Origin: Lepus europaeus
Lineage: Eukaryota; Chordata; Mammalia; Lagomorpha; Leporidae
Assembly (NCBI RefSeq): GCF_033115175.1
Contig: NC_084836.1
Coordinates: 66,445,297-66,509,296 of the forward strand
Direction: 5' to 3'
Length of the DNA: 64,000 nt
Shown: positions 27,690 to 37,792 of the stretch, piece after piece
Layout of the letters: every line of letters begins with the position of its first letter
How positions within the stretch are numbered: the stretch's first letter is position 1
The notes under the pieces: generated by a model
Database searches by the model: none
Told to the model about the DNA's origin: nothing
Seen by the model: only the letters and a program-made list of their open reading frames with translations
Position numbers and translations under genes: made by a program

Positions 27690-27970
27690 GTACGGTGATG
27701 CTATAATCCATGTATACAACGTGGCATGAGTGAATCCCAAGTGAACACGTCTTCCAGGCCCGGCCACGTTGCTGCGAATGGCAGCCTTCCCTTCTTTTTG
27801 AAGACGGGATAGTATTCCACTTGGTGTATGCCACATTTCCTTTATCCATCCATCTGCTGCTGGTGCAAACAACCCCACCGTGAATATCAGAGTACATTCT
27901 GTAAGCTTTGACATCCTGAGGACATGGACTTGGAAGTGGGGTCCTGGATCATATGGTAATTCTCTCTTTT
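27690..27970 (-). mobile_element. L1 fragment (3' part), antisense
   Basis: ATAGTATTCCACTTGGTGTA, CCACATTTCCTTTATCCATC and GGTCCTGGATCATATGGTAA are antisense L1 3'-region landmarks. The fragment is interrupted by the SINE pair at 27984-28619. Confidence 0.8.
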
Positions 27971-27983
27971 AAAAAGATTTATT

Positions 27984-28300
27984 TAGGCCGGTGCCACGGC
28001 TCAATAGGCTAATCCTCCGCCTTGCGGCGCCGGCACTGGATTCTGTCCCGGTTGCCCCTCTTCCAGGCCAGCTCTCTGCTGTGGCCTGGGAGTGCAGTGG
28101 AGGATGGCCCAAGTCCTTGGGCCCTGTACCCCATGGGAGACCAGAATAAGCACCTGGCTCCTGCCTTTGGATCAGCGCGGTGCGCCGGCTGCAGCGTGCC
28201 AGCCGCGGCGGCCATTGGAGGGTGAACCAACGGCAAAGGAAGACCTTTCTCTCTGTCTCTCTCTCACTGTCCACTCTGCCTGTCCAAAAAAAAAAAAAAA
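27984..28300 (+). repeat. C-SINE, younger type, inserted into another C-SINE
   Basis: A forward copy from GGCCGGTGCCACGGCTCAAT to CTGCCTGTCCAAAA plus A-rich tail. AAAGATTTATTTA lies on both sides (about 27972 and 28299), and the following text continues a reverse C-SINE, so it landed in the tail of that older copy. Confidence 0.93.
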
Positions 28301-28301
28301 A

Positions 28302-28619
28302 GATTTATTTATTTATTTGAAAGTCAGAGTTACACAGAGAGAGAAGGAGAGGCAGGGAGAGAGAGAGAGAAAGAGAGGTGTCTTCCATCTGCAGGTTCAC
28401 TCCCCAATTGGCCGCAACGGCCAGAGCTGCACCGATCTGAAGCCAGGAGCCAGGAGCTTCTTCCAGGTCTACCACGTGGGTGCAGGAACCCAAAGACTTG
28501 GGCCATCTTCTACTGCTTTTCCAGGCCATAGCAGAGAGCTGGATTGGAAGTGGAGCAGCATATAGGATGCCGGCACTTTAGCCCAGGGTGTTAACTCACT
28601 GTGACACAATGCCGGCCCC
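28302..28619 (-). repeat. C-SINE, host of the preceding insertion
   Basis: A reverse copy from GATTTATTTATTTATTTGAAAG to GTGACACAATGCCGGCCCC. Its own flanks, GTAATTCTCTCTTTTA before the pair and GTAATTCTCTTTAAA after it, form an imperfect duplication. Confidence 0.93.
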
Positions 28620-28639
28620 AAAGTAATTCTCTTTAAATT

Positions 28640-28907
28640 TTTTTTTTTTTAAATTGGCTTGAGAGAGACAGCACTGCTGTCTGTTGGTTCACTCCCCAAA
28701 TGTTCACCAGGTCATAATGGCCAGGCTGAAGCCAGGAGCCAGGAATGCTATCCAGGTCTCCCATGTGGGTGGTAGGGACACAAGCACTTGGGCCATTTTC
28801 CACTGTTCTTCCCAGACCGTTAGCAGCGAGCTAGACTGGAAGTGGAGCCCACATGGGATGTCAGCACTGCAGGTGGTGGCCTTACCCGCTGTGCCACAGG
28901 GCCAGCA
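28640..28907 (-). repeat. C-SINE
   Basis: A reverse copy with a T-rich start, GTTGGTTCACTCCCCAAATG and a GCTGTGCCACAGGGCCAGC end. Confidence 0.88.
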
Positions 28908-29708
28908 GATGTGTCCATTTTCACATGCTGGTGTGAGTATCCCGGATGTGTGATACAGTTGGAAGTCAGGTAAGCTGGTATCTCCAGTGTTGTTCTTTGA
29001 CCCGCAGTTGCCTTAGCTATCTGTTTTGTGGTTCCGTATGAATTTTAGAATTGTTTTTCTGTTTCTGTGAAATATGCCTCCGGAATTTCGATTGAATATG
29101 TAGATTGCTTTGGGTAGTGCGGACCTTTTAACATTGACAATTCTTCCAATCCATAAACACAGAATATCTTTCCGTTTAATTTGTGTCTTCTTCAGTTTCA
29201 TCAATTTTTCATGGTTTCCAGTGTCCAAATCCTTCAGTCTCTTGGCTAAATGAATACCTAAGTATTTTGGGGGGTAGTTGTTGTAAATGGGATAGTTTCT
29301 TCATTTCTTTTTTTTTAATAGCTCATTGCTAGCATATGAGAATGCTGCTGATTTTTTACATTGATTTTGCATCTTGTATCTTACTGTATTCATTTGTTAA
29401 TAAGGTTGATCTTAGCTGAAAGGCCAAAAAGCATTCATTTTATTAGTGCTAGCAGGTTTTTGGTGGAGTCTTTAGGGTGTGTACATACAAGTTCATGTCA
29501 TCAGCAAGCAGGGGCAGTGTCCCCTCTTCCTTTCTGACCGGAGCTTCCGGTGCCGCTGGCTGAGCAGAAGTGAGGGTGGGTGTCCTGTCCCTGTTACTCA
29601 TCTTGGAGGAAAAGCTTTCTATTTGGCCCCATTGATTGTAATGCTAACCGTGAACTTGTCACATAGGCCTTTGTTCTGGCGAGAAACATTCCTTCCACAC
29701 AGGATTTT
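28908..29708 (-). pseudogene. L1 ORF2 (reverse transcriptase region) relic, antisense
   Basis: On the - strand, 29228-29013 still reads like L1 ORF2, with WIGRIVNVKRSALPKAIY, which is close to the conserved WIGRINIVKM-LPK-IY segment. Further upstream in the element, 29494-29512 encodes LADDM, the counterpart of the catalytic FADD box. Stops and frameshifts make it inactive. It is probably part of the same insertion as the 27690-27970 fragment. Confidence 0.85.
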
Positions 29709-29762
29709 TTAAAGAAGATTTATTGACTGATTTTTTTTTTTTTTTGAAAGTCAGAGTTACTG
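29709..29762 (-). repeat. C-SINE tail fragment
   Basis: It reads AAGAAGATTTATTGACTG, a T run, then GAAAGTCAGAGTTAC, the start of a reverse C-SINE cut off by the next element. Confidence 0.75.
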
Positions 29763-29988
29763 AGCCAGTGCTGTGGCATAGTGGGTAAAGCTTCTGCCCG
29801 TGACGTCGGCATCCCATATGGGATGAATTTGAGCCCCAGCTGCTCGTCTTCTGATCCAGCTCCCTGCTAATGCGTCTGGGAAAGCAGCAGAGGATGGTCT
29901 GCCTGCACGCACGTGGGAGACCCAGGGGAGCTCCTGGCTTCAGACTGGCCCAGTTCTGGCCATTCTCTCTCTCTCTCTCTCTCTCTCA
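29763..29988 (+). repeat. C-SINE ending in (CT)n
   Basis: A forward copy from GCCAGTGCTGTGGCATAGTG to CCAGTTCTGGCC, then about 12 CT units (29964-29988). Confidence 0.88.
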
Positions 29989-29990
29989 AG

Positions 29991-30303
29991 ATTTATTTTA
30001 TTTATTTGAAAGACAGAGTTACACACACACACACACACACACAGAGGTCTTCCATCCGCTGGTTCACTCCCCAGATGGACACATGGCTGGAGCTGTGCCA
30101 ATCTGAACCCAGGAGCCAGGAGCTCCTTCCAGGTCTCCCACACAGGTGCAGTGGCTCAAGGACTTGGGCCATCTTCCACTGCTTTCCCAGGCCACAGCAG
30201 AGAGCTGGATAGGAAGTGGAGCAGCCGGGACTAGAACCGGCGCCCATATGGGATGTCGGCACTGCAGGCGGCAGCTTTACCCACTACGCCACAGCGCCGG
30301 CCC
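29991..30303 (-). repeat. C-SINE with internal (AC)n
   Basis: A reverse copy from GATTTATTTTATTTATTTG to CACAGCGCCGGCCCCC. A dinucleotide run (AC)10 at about 30020-30041 replaces the usual GAGA stretch. Confidence 0.93.
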
Positions 30304-30560
30304 CCTCCACATTTCTTGAAATACTTGATTAGCAGGTAATCAGGGCACATACTTCGGGGGTACAATGGGACACTCAGTACACACATGGGCATAAAACGTG
30401 TGCTAATCAAATCAGAGCCATCACCATCCGCCTCTTCCCATCACCAGCCCGTGTCTGGAGCCTCTGAGCCCCTCTTGGCCACTCCTGAATTATATCACAG
30501 GTTACCGGGAGTGACAGCCCTTCCGCCAGCTGATGTTGGTACGTATTATCCAACCTCCCT
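30304..30560. mobile_element. Old L1M 3' relic
   Basis: GGGGGTACAATGGGACACTC, TGCTAATCAAATCAGAGCC and CATCACCATCCGCCTC resemble the L1M 3' region that usually carries ATCAAATCAGGGTAATT. Orientation is not certain. Confidence 0.45.
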
Positions 30561-30794
30561 CCGTCCCAGGGAGCCCCCATGGTAATGGCCTATGCACAAA
30601 CCCCACCATAGCCTGACCTGCAAAGTCCCTAGTACTCCCAGAACGGCTTCATCCCAGCATTGTACCCCTGAAGCAGGGGGCTCCCAGGGCAGGTGTTGTA
30701 CTGCTCGGGCTGCCCCCTCTCCTGCCCCCCCTCCCCGCCACCCACACCAGAGTGCCTTCTCCAGTTCTGACCCGGCCTCCTGCTGCTGCGCACC

Positions 30795-30990
30795 CTGGGA
30801 GGCAGCAGACAATGGCTTGAACTACCCCACCACCCACGTGGGAGACCTGGATGGAGTTCTCGGCTCCTGGCTTTGGCCTGGCCCAGCCCTGGCTGTTGTG
30901 GGCATTTGGGGGAGTGACCCAGTGGATGGACGATCTCTCTGTATCTCCCCCTTCTCTGTCTTTCATATTAAAAAAACAAAATTTTAAGAG
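30795..30990 (+). repeat. C-SINE, 5'-truncated
   Basis: The 3' two thirds of a forward copy: GTGGGAGACCTGGATGGAG, CAGCCCTGGCTGTTGTGGGC and TCTTTCATATTAAAAAAAC. Confidence 0.85.
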
Positions 30991-31396
30991 GGAAAAAAAA
31001 AAAAACAAAAAAAACAAAACCAGGTAGTGGTGGGTCCGGTGTTGCATTCACAGCTCTTGCTCTCGTTCCACTTTGCTTGCTCCCCCTGTCAGAGCTCACA
31101 GACCCTCTGGCTCCTGGCACCCAAACCTGCCCCTCTGAGCCTCCACTCAGTTCACTCCTGGCAGCTCCTGAAACGCACACCCTCTGCAGCCTGACCCCTC
31201 CTCCCTTTCCCGGGCATCCAGGGCTGGACGTGGCTGTAAGCTGGCCCAGGAAGCAACAGGAGGCCCGAGCAGGTGCGGGGGCGGAGGGGCCAGGTACTGC
31301 CTGCTGGGACCCGGTGGTTGGGCGGGGGAGGGTTGTGCAAAGCAGGACGCCCTCCTCTGCCAGGTCAGGCAGCCTAGGGTGCTTTGGGGGGTTGGT

Positions 31397-31410
31397 GCTG
31401 CCCCCTGGCA
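31397..31410 (-). promoter_or_regulatory. Weak CTCF-like motif
   Basis: CTGCCCCCTGGCAG on + reads as CTGCCAGGGGGCAG on -, matching 12 of 14 positions of the CTCF core. It is near-palindromic, so orientation is weak. Confidence 0.25.
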
Positions 31411-31582
31411 GCCATCGTGGAAACGGCATCTAGGATGACACTGCACAAGCAGGTGGGACACCACACCCGCCCCCCGCCGGCCGTCTCCCCCACCGGCAGG
31501 CTGCTGACAGCACAAAGCCTCTTGGCCTGGATGGCCAGCGGGGGTGCCCCGCTCCCCAGGGCCAAGGAGCAAGAAGGAAACT

Positions 31583-31840
31583 CGTGGGGCTGTGTGGTGG
31601 CACATAGTCCATACGGGTGCCAGTTCTGACCAAGGATGCTCTTGGGAAAGCAGGGGAACATGGCCCAAGTGTTTGGGTCCCTGCTACCCACGTGGGAGAC
31701 TCCTGGCTCGTGGCTGTGGTCTGGTGGAGCCCTGGCTGTTGCGGCCATCTGGGGAGTGAACCAGCAGATGGAACATTCTCTCTCTCTCTCTCCCTCCCTC
31801 CCTCCCGTCCCCTTAATCTCTGACTTTCAAATAAGCAAAC
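31583..31840 (+). repeat. C-SINE with internal deletion
   Basis: A forward copy with a GGGGCTGTGTGGTGGCACA head, part of the body missing near 31625, and a TCTGACTTTCAAATAAGC end. Confidence 0.85.
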
Positions 31841-31882
31841 CCACCTCGCTTCACCTGCCTGGAATCCTAAGATCTCCTGAGA

Positions 31883-32005
31883 CCCAGTAAGCCCTTCACA
31901 TACTATTTCATCATCACAACGATTACAGTCCCTGTTAAGTAGCCAGTATTACTCCTCTGGGGGAGGAAACAGTCGCAGAGGAAGGCAGTGGCTTGGGGTC
32001 GGGAG
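31883..32005 (-). repeat. MIR, antisense
   Basis: AGTAAGCCCTTCACATACTA, TTTCATCATCACAACGATT and TGGGGGAGGAAACAGTCGC follow the reverse MIR consensus. Confidence 0.7.
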
Positions 32006-32391
32006 CCCCTTCACCGCAGCGGCTGGCAACCTTGGGCTGGGCGGGCGGGGAGGCTCCCTGGGCTCACGCGTGTCCCGGAAGGGCGGCCCGGGACCGGCGG
32101 AGCCCTGAGCGCCTCTGCCTCTGCGGGTTCCCCTGACTCATTCACTGCACCAGTGTAGCCAAGGGGCTCCTGGGCTGCTGACTGCGCCCAGGCGTGGGCC
32201 TGTGCTCATTCGGGGCTCCCCACGCGTCTGCGCAGGAAGGGCTAATCCAAGGGCAGTGCGGGTGGAGGTGGGGTGGCCGGTGAGGGCCCAGGAAGGGGGT
32301 TAGGGAATGTCAAGCACAGGCTCTGTTGCACCTGGTTCTGGCACCACGCCCGAGCGGAGGTTAGAAAGGGAGAACGTTGGCAGGACACAGG

Positions 32392-32670
32392 AGGGCGCTG
32401 TGGCGCAGTGGGTTAAGCCCCTGCTTAAGGCTGGTTTTTCATATGGGACTGTAGGTTGAAGTCCCGGCTGCTCCACTTCTGATCCAGCTCCCGGCTAACG
32501 CGCCTGGGAAAGCAGCGGAGGAGGGCCCAACTGTCATCCACGTGGGAGACCAGGATCGAGCTCCTGGCTTTGGCCTTGTCTGGACCTGGCTGTTGCAGCC
32601 ATCTGGGGGAGTGAATCAGCGGATGCAAGATCTCTTTCTCCCCTTTCGAATACATAAATATTTAAAAAAT
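32392..32670 (+). repeat. C-SINE
   Basis: A forward copy from GGAGGGCGCTGTGGCGCAG to CCCTTTCGAATACATAAAT. Confidence 0.92.
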
Positions 32671-33289
32671 GAGCATATAAGTTTTACGGTGCATGCCTGG
32701 GGAGCGCAGCGTTTGAGGCCCTTGGCCATGCTCAGACTCGTTTTCAGCAAATTGACTGAGGAGACACGACAATAGGGAGGCTGCGCACCTGAAAACCCGT
32801 CCAGGAGCCCCGGGACAAGGCGTCAGGGCAAGGTGAGAACCCGAGGGCGGGGGGCGGGGGGAGGCCCCGGGACTGGGCTTCCAGGCTTCCAGGCTGCTCC
32901 GGGGGCAGCGGGACCCTGCCGGCACCCGGGGCCCGAATAGCCGCTGCCCGCTGCGAATTGATGGCCCCAAGCCGAATGCAGCTGTGCGCTGCTGGACTGG
33001 CAAATCTATGCAAACGAGCTTGGCTCGGACCTGGGTTCGGCCGCAGGCAGAGTCAAAGGGTGGGGGGAAGGGCGCAGCATGGCCGCACCTGCTATCCCCT
33101 CCCCTGAAAGGGGTTCCGATAGGTTGGGGCGGTCCTGCAGGGGTCCCCTCCCGCCTCCCAGCCGTTCCGGAAAAGTCCTTCCCGAAGTCTAACCACAGTC
33201 ACGCTTGCTGCAGTTTCTGCTTCGTCTCCCTGGCAGCTGGGCGAGAAGTACCAGCGGTGGGGTGTTGGGGGGCGTGGGAGGTGACCGGA

Positions 33290-33835
33290 TGCTGGGCGCA
33301 GCTGGTCACCAAGGCACCCGGTGGGCATAAGCTCCCACCCGGGCGAGCCCCGGGAGGGCGTCCGGGCTGCGGACGGTCCAGCGGCGGTGGTCTGCGCTCC
33401 CCGGCACGGCCACAAGGGGTCTTCCTTGCGCTAAGAATGGGAAGCCCTGCGCGCGCCCGCAGCGCCGAGAGGCGCGTGGTGCGGTTTTCTCCCCGCAGGG
33501 CCCGCAGGCCTCGCGCCGACCCCCGACTCGCGGAGCCGCGGCCCTGGGTCCCCCACTCCTTCCTCGAGGCCCGGGGAGCCGCGCGGCACACACGGTGGGC
33601 ACTCGCCGGAGTTCTCCGCGCGGCGTGGGCGGTGCCGTGCGCACGGGCGGCCAGCGCGGCCAGCGGCGCCCCGCTGGGGAAACTGAGTTCCTGGGGCTTG
33701 GGCAGGGAGGCAGCCGGGAGGGCCTGGGGCTGCAGGCGAGCAGAGCGCCGCTCTGAACTGCCCTGGCCAGCAACGGCGGGAGAAAGGCAAGAGGGGTGGC
33801 CTCCTCCCACCCGGGGAGACCGGGTGTGAGCGTGG
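33290..33835. promoter_or_regulatory. Orphan CpG-rich block A
   Basis: Dense CG dinucleotides and very high GC, with no recognised exon. The long open frames here on both strands follow from the lack of AT-rich stops. It may be a promoter or enhancer CpG island; no TSS motif is decisive. Confidence 0.6.
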
Positions 33836-33898
33836 AAAGGGGGCTGGGGGGTTGGCTCGGCGGAAGAAAGTCGTTCAGCTCAGACCTCGAAAGTCAAG

Positions 33899-33911
33899 CC
33901 CCCCCCCCCCC
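33899..33911 (-). repeat. C13 homopolymer
   Basis: Thirteen consecutive C on +. Confidence 0.75.
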
Positions 33912-34056
33912 GCCTCCTCTGAGGACAGAACTTGTGGGTTCCGCCGAGGCTGCAGCAGGAGGAACGGTGGGCAGACACCAGGAGGGACTTCCCTGTGGGA
34001 CTCAGACCTGCGGGGCCACGAAGTCGCTCCCTGGCTGAAGACGAGTTGCCACGCAT

Positions 34057-34069
34057 GGGGGGGGGGGGG
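34057..34069 (+). repeat. G13 homopolymer
   Basis: Thirteen consecutive G. Confidence 0.75.
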
Positions 34070-34271
34070 AGAATGCAGTCGAAGGTTAGCCAGGCCCGAG
34101 CCCTGGGCTGCGACTCGCCCATGCCACCTCTACCTGGGGCGCGCTCAGGGCCACCCCTGGAGGGCCCCCACTGGGCAGCCGCCTGGGGTCCCAGTTTCCA
34201 AGGGCGACTTCCCCTTGGTCAGCAACACAGCAGGGTCACTGGGCACCTGGCAGCTATAAAGTTGGTCATGG

Positions 34272-34276
34272 AAAAA
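34272..34276 (-). terminator. Pol III terminator of tRNA-Lys
   Basis: AAAAA on + is TTTTT on the tRNA strand, 12 nt after the mature 3' end, the usual spacing and form. Confidence 0.9.
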
Positions 34277-34288
34277 CAAACCCCATGC

Positions 34289-34361
34289 CGCCCAACGTGG
34301 GGCTCGAACCCACGACCCTGGGATTAAGAGTCCCATGCTCTACCGACTGAGCTAGCCGGGC
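34289..34361 (-). tRNA. tRNA-Lys (anticodon CTT)
   Basis: The reverse strand folds into a full 73-nt cloverleaf. The acceptor GCCCGGC pairs with GTTGGGC (two G-U). The D-arm carries TAGCTCAGTCGG, which is also the A box. The anticodon stem TGGGA/TCCCA closes loop CTCTTAA with CTT in the middle. The T-arm GTGGG-TTCGAGC-CCCAC holds the B box GGTTCGAGCC. The discriminator base is G, and no intron or encoded CCA is seen. A TTTTT Pol III stop lies 12 nt past the 3' end. It matches my memory of the standard mammalian tRNA-Lys-CTT and is not a SINE: it lacks any SINE body or A-rich tail. Confidence 0.97.
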
Positions 34362-34379
34362 AGTCAGGGCTGGGGCTTG

Positions 34380-34440
34380 CGCTGTGGGACCTGGGTCTGA
34401 AGCCTCCGTTTCCTCCTCCGTGAAATGGGCTTGCACTGCT
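34380..34440 (+). repeat. MIR fragment
   Basis: GAAGCCTCCGTTTCCTCCTC followed by CGTGAAATGGG is MIR core text. Confidence 0.5.
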
Positions 34441-34752
34441 GTCTCGTTCACTCGGGCTGCTGAAAGGGCCGCCCAAGGCAAGGGGAGGGAGAGAGCGCAT
34501 TTTGTCTTAGGCGAGGGCGAGCCGCGGGGAGCCTCGCGGACACCCCGCAACGTAGCGGTGCGTAGCAGGTGCACCCGAGGCTCGGGAGGGGGCGGGGTCC
34601 CGAGGCGCAAAAGCTGGGGTGGCGACGGGTGGTCCCCAGGACTGGATGCTCCAGACCCAAGATCCGATTGTCCAGGGCCAGCGGGGTTCGGGGTGCAGCC
34701 CCGCGGGCCGGGGGTGGGGACCCCACTGGGGCAGCCCCGAGTCGCGGCCTGC

Positions 34753-34766
34753 CCAGCAGAGGGCGC
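34753..34766 (+). promoter_or_regulatory. CTCF core motif, perfect, forward
   Basis: CCAGCAGAGGGCGC matches all 14 positions of CCASYAGRKGGCRS. It is the left member of a facing pair. Confidence 0.7.
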
Positions 34767-34822
34767 CCAGGCCCGCGCGGCCGCGGCGCCAGCGCCGTCT
34801 CCGGGTGCAGCCGGCTTCCCGT

Positions 34823-34836
34823 GCGCCCTCTGCTGG
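34823..34836 (-). promoter_or_regulatory. CTCF core motif, perfect, reverse
   Basis: GCGCCCTCTGCTGG is the exact reverse complement of the 14-mer at 34753, separated by 56 bp. The two sites point towards each other. Confidence 0.7.
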
Positions 34837-35237
34837 CCACAGCGGGCACAGCCGCGCCGCCCCTCTCTGGCAGGCACCGCCGAATGGGCGGGTTTGTTCG
34901 CCTTTCCTGGCTCTTGCCACGCCCCCTCCTGCTGAACTCCCACGGCTCCCAGACGGCCGACCCCCAGCCAGGCCTGGCTCTAATCTCCCACCTCTTAGAA
35001 GTGTGAGCGGATCAAAGTACCAGCTTTCCTGGCCAGCCCCGCACCCACACCGGACAGCCAGAGAGCAGGGGGGACAATCAGCAGGCGCAGGCTCAGGCTC
35101 AGGGTCTCCTTGCACACAGCTCTGGGCAGCTTGCAATGCAACCTGCCTGCTCCCGGCGCCCTGGCCGCCGCCTCCTCCCAGCCTGGCAGCCCTTCCAGCT
35201 CGCCCAGCCTGAGTGCGTTCCGGCCTTCTAATCTTTC

Positions 35238-35512
35238 TTTTCTATTTTTCTCTTTGAAAGGCAGAGAGATGCAGAGATTTCCCATGTGCTTTTTCATTTC
35301 CCAAATACCATCAGCAGCTGAGGTTGGGTCGGCTAAAGCCAGGAGCCAGGAATTCCATCCGGGGCTCCCATGAGGGTGGCAGGGAGCCAAGGACTTGAGC
35401 CATCACCCGCTGCCTCCCAGGGAGCGTTTGGAACTAGGAGCAGAGCTGGGACTCAGACCCAGACCGCGCCAATACGGGATGCGGGTGCCCCAGGGAACGT
35501 CTTAGCGCTGTC
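35238..35512 (-). repeat. C-SINE, diverged
   Basis: A reverse copy with TCTTTGAAAGGCAGAGAG, AAGCCAGGAGCCAGGAATTC and GGGATGCGGGTGCCCCAGG. Confidence 0.82.
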
Positions 35513-35529
35513 ATCTTCTAAAACACGAA

Positions 35530-35800
35530 TCAGTGCGGATCACGGATCACTCTCCTCCATTCGCCTGCTGTAGCTCCCCGTTGCCTACAAGAAGTCCAGG
35601 TTCCTCTTTAGAACATCTCCACCCAGTATGCTTTGGCCAAGCCTGCGCCACCCGTCTCCTCAGTTGCCGGCCTGCCTCCCTCATGGGTCTCCAGGTGCGT
35701 GCTGGGCTTTTGACCTTCACTTGACAAATCCCTATATTCATTGCGCGAGGCTCTGGTCAGATGTCTCCTGTTTGGAATTTCCACTGCCCACCCCCTGCCT
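35530..35800 (+). repeat. L2-type LINE relic
   Basis: GTAGCTCCCCGTTGCCTACA, AGAAGTCCAGGTTCCTCTTT and GGTCAGATGTCTCCTG resemble the 3' region of L2-type elements (TGGCTCCCCATTGCCT...). The exact family is uncertain. Confidence 0.5.
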
Positions 35801-35829
35801 CTCCTCCCCCCAAAAAGATGGGATTTTAA

Positions 35830-36135
35830 AACTGTGGTTTTTCTTACTTGAAAGGCCAAGTGACATGGGGAGAGAAGAGAGAGAGACAGAGATTCTTCCA
35901 TCCACTGGTTCACTCCCCGAGTGCCTTAAAGCCACGGCTGGACCAGGCTGAAGCCAGGAGCCACGAACTCCATCCAGGTCTCCCACGTGGGTTCCGGGGC
36001 CCAAGCATTTTGGCTGCTTTCCCAGGTGCATTAGCAGGGAGCTGGGTGGGAGCCGGGACTCGAACCAGCGCTCCGATCTGGGATGCCAATGTCGCAAGTG
36101 GCAGCTCAACCCACTGTGCCACAACGCCAGTCCCC
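35830..36135 (-). repeat. C-SINE
   Basis: A reverse copy from TTCTTACTTGAAAGGCC to CTGTGCCACAACGCCAGTCC. Confidence 0.9.
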
Positions 36136-36969
36136 ACATATCCCTTTTTATGGTGATTCTGCCAGGGCGTATCTTCCTAGGGTCTGCTCTCCCCACGCGC
36201 AGCTAGAACCCGTGCGCCCCTGGTACTCGCCCATCCCGGCCCATCTTGGAAGCCAACGGGGACCGGGCAGCTGGCGCCTGTGCTCCGGATGGGGGAGCAG
36301 GTGTCAAGGCTCCGGACGGAGAACGTGGCACGGGTGCCTCCGCATATTTAGGGAGTGGCTGGGCAGCCAGTGCTCGCATTCCTCCCTCCAGGAGGTGGGC
36401 GCCACTGCCCCCCACCTCCGGAGAGTCCCCTCTCTCCCCTGCGGTCAGCTCCCTGCCTCCCAGGAGCCGGATGCTCCAGACCCTCTCGGTTCTGGGGCCC
36501 CAAATCCAAGCCCAATGCAAAGCTTCGTTCCTCTGGGGCCCAGACGCAGATGGTGGGGGGCGGTCTCTCCCCTCCTGCAGAGCCCCAAAGACCCCTCCCC
36601 CAACTGGATTCTCGGCCCCCACCTCAAGGCTGCCCACCCCCAACCCGGGAATTAACCCAGTCCTTGCTCCTCTAGCCTGGGGCTTGGGGACAAAATCATA
36701 AATTTGGAAGACAAGAGGTGAGATAAAGATCATTTGTTGAAAATGCTGTCATCAATCAATGGCCAGAGAGAACACATCCCAGGATCCCCCAAACCCCATG
36801 TAACCCCCCACTCCCAGGCTCCTATCCTACTCCCCCCACTCCCTGGGCTTGAAGCTGCCTGGTCATTTTGTCTCCTCCTTCCAGGCAGCCTCCTCGGAGC
36901 GCCCTCAGGCCCCTTCTGTTCCCTAGGGAGGGCTCAGGACGGAGAAGCTCCCTCCCCCCTCCCCAGCCG

Positions 36970-36979
36970 CCCCCCCCCC
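36970..36979 (-). repeat. C10 homopolymer
   Basis: Ten consecutive C on +, followed by CACGTG (E-box). Confidence 0.7.
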
Positions 36980-36984
36980 ACGTG

Positions 36985-37170
36985 CCACATTAATGATCAC
37001 ATTTCTAAGAGCGCCTGGAGGGGAGATTCCCAAACTCCTAGGCGCAGAGTTTCAGGCTGAGGATGAACAGATAAATAATGGCTTGCCAAATTAATTAATT
37101 ATTTTATTAGCCTGAGTAATTATTAATCAGGCCATTAATCACCCAGCTGTGCCCTATGAATAGAAATTAC
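36985..37170. promoter_or_regulatory. Candidate conserved noncoding element with HOX/PBX sites
   Basis: AT-rich, low-mutation-looking text in a GC-rich region. It holds many TAAT/ATTA cores, and ATTAATCA (TGATTAAT on -) occurs twice, at 37122-37129 and 37134-37141. TGATTAAT is a HOX-PBX composite site. The locus neighbours the HOXC cluster in mammals. Enhancer function is inferred only. Confidence 0.5.
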
Positions 37171-37486
37171 GTGGTGGGGGGCGGCGGTGGAGCCGGTCAT
37201 GGCTCTGGGGTCTGTACCTTCTCCCCGTGGTAGGAAGATTCCGGAAGGTTCGTGGGCCTCACTCTTATAGATTGGGACCGGTGTGGGGTCTCCCTGGCTG
37301 GATACTTTTGCAATTTCAGTGTCTGCTCTCAGAGGGGTGCACACAGAGGAGAAGGGGAAGGTAAGCCAGGGTGGGCGGGGACGAGAGCCAGAAGACGAGC
37401 AGGTGCCCCGGGCACCGCCCACAGCCAGCCTCAGGGGGACCAGTCCTTTGATAGGAGAGCCATATGGGAGTTTCCAAAATGGCCAA

Positions 37487-37792
37487 GATTTACTATTTAA
37501 CTTTTATCTCTTTGGAAGGCAGAGACAGACAGACACAGCTGGTTCCCTCCCCAGGTGGCCGCAGTGGCTGTGGCTGGGCCAGGCCGAAGCCAAGGCAGGA
37601 GGAGCTCCATCCAGCCTGCCTCCCGTGTGGGTGGCGGGGACCCAAGCACTTGAACCATTATCTGCTGCTTCCTGGGGTGTGCATGGACAGGAAGCTGGCC
37701 TGAAGCAGAGCTGGACTTAACCTCTGGCTCGCCGAGGCGCGAGGGGGACACGGGAGCCGGTGACTTAGCCTCTGCACCCAATCCTGCCCTGA
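37487..37792 (-). repeat. C-SINE, diverged
   Basis: A reverse copy with TCTTTGGAAGGCAGAGACAG, GGCTGGGCCAGGCCGAAGCC and TTAGCCTCTGCACCC. Confidence 0.82.

Larger units (their letters stand above)
34495..34880. promoter_or_regulatory. Orphan CpG-rich block B with two CTCF motifs
   Basis: CG-dense sequence directly beside the tRNA gene, containing the two convergent CTCF cores described separately. Confidence 0.6.

Noticed and set aside
27122-27914. Long open frames on the - strand around 27.1-27.9 kb
   Set aside because: They are read through a C-SINE and an L1 fragment. Similar RSQEPGASS/WAIFHC-type peptides recur wherever a C-SINE occurs.
32984-33829. 281-codon open frame on the + strand, with overlapping long frames on -
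   Set aside because: It lies in a CpG-rich block where stops are rare in all frames. It is rich in R, G, A and P, has no recognisable domain and no splice context.
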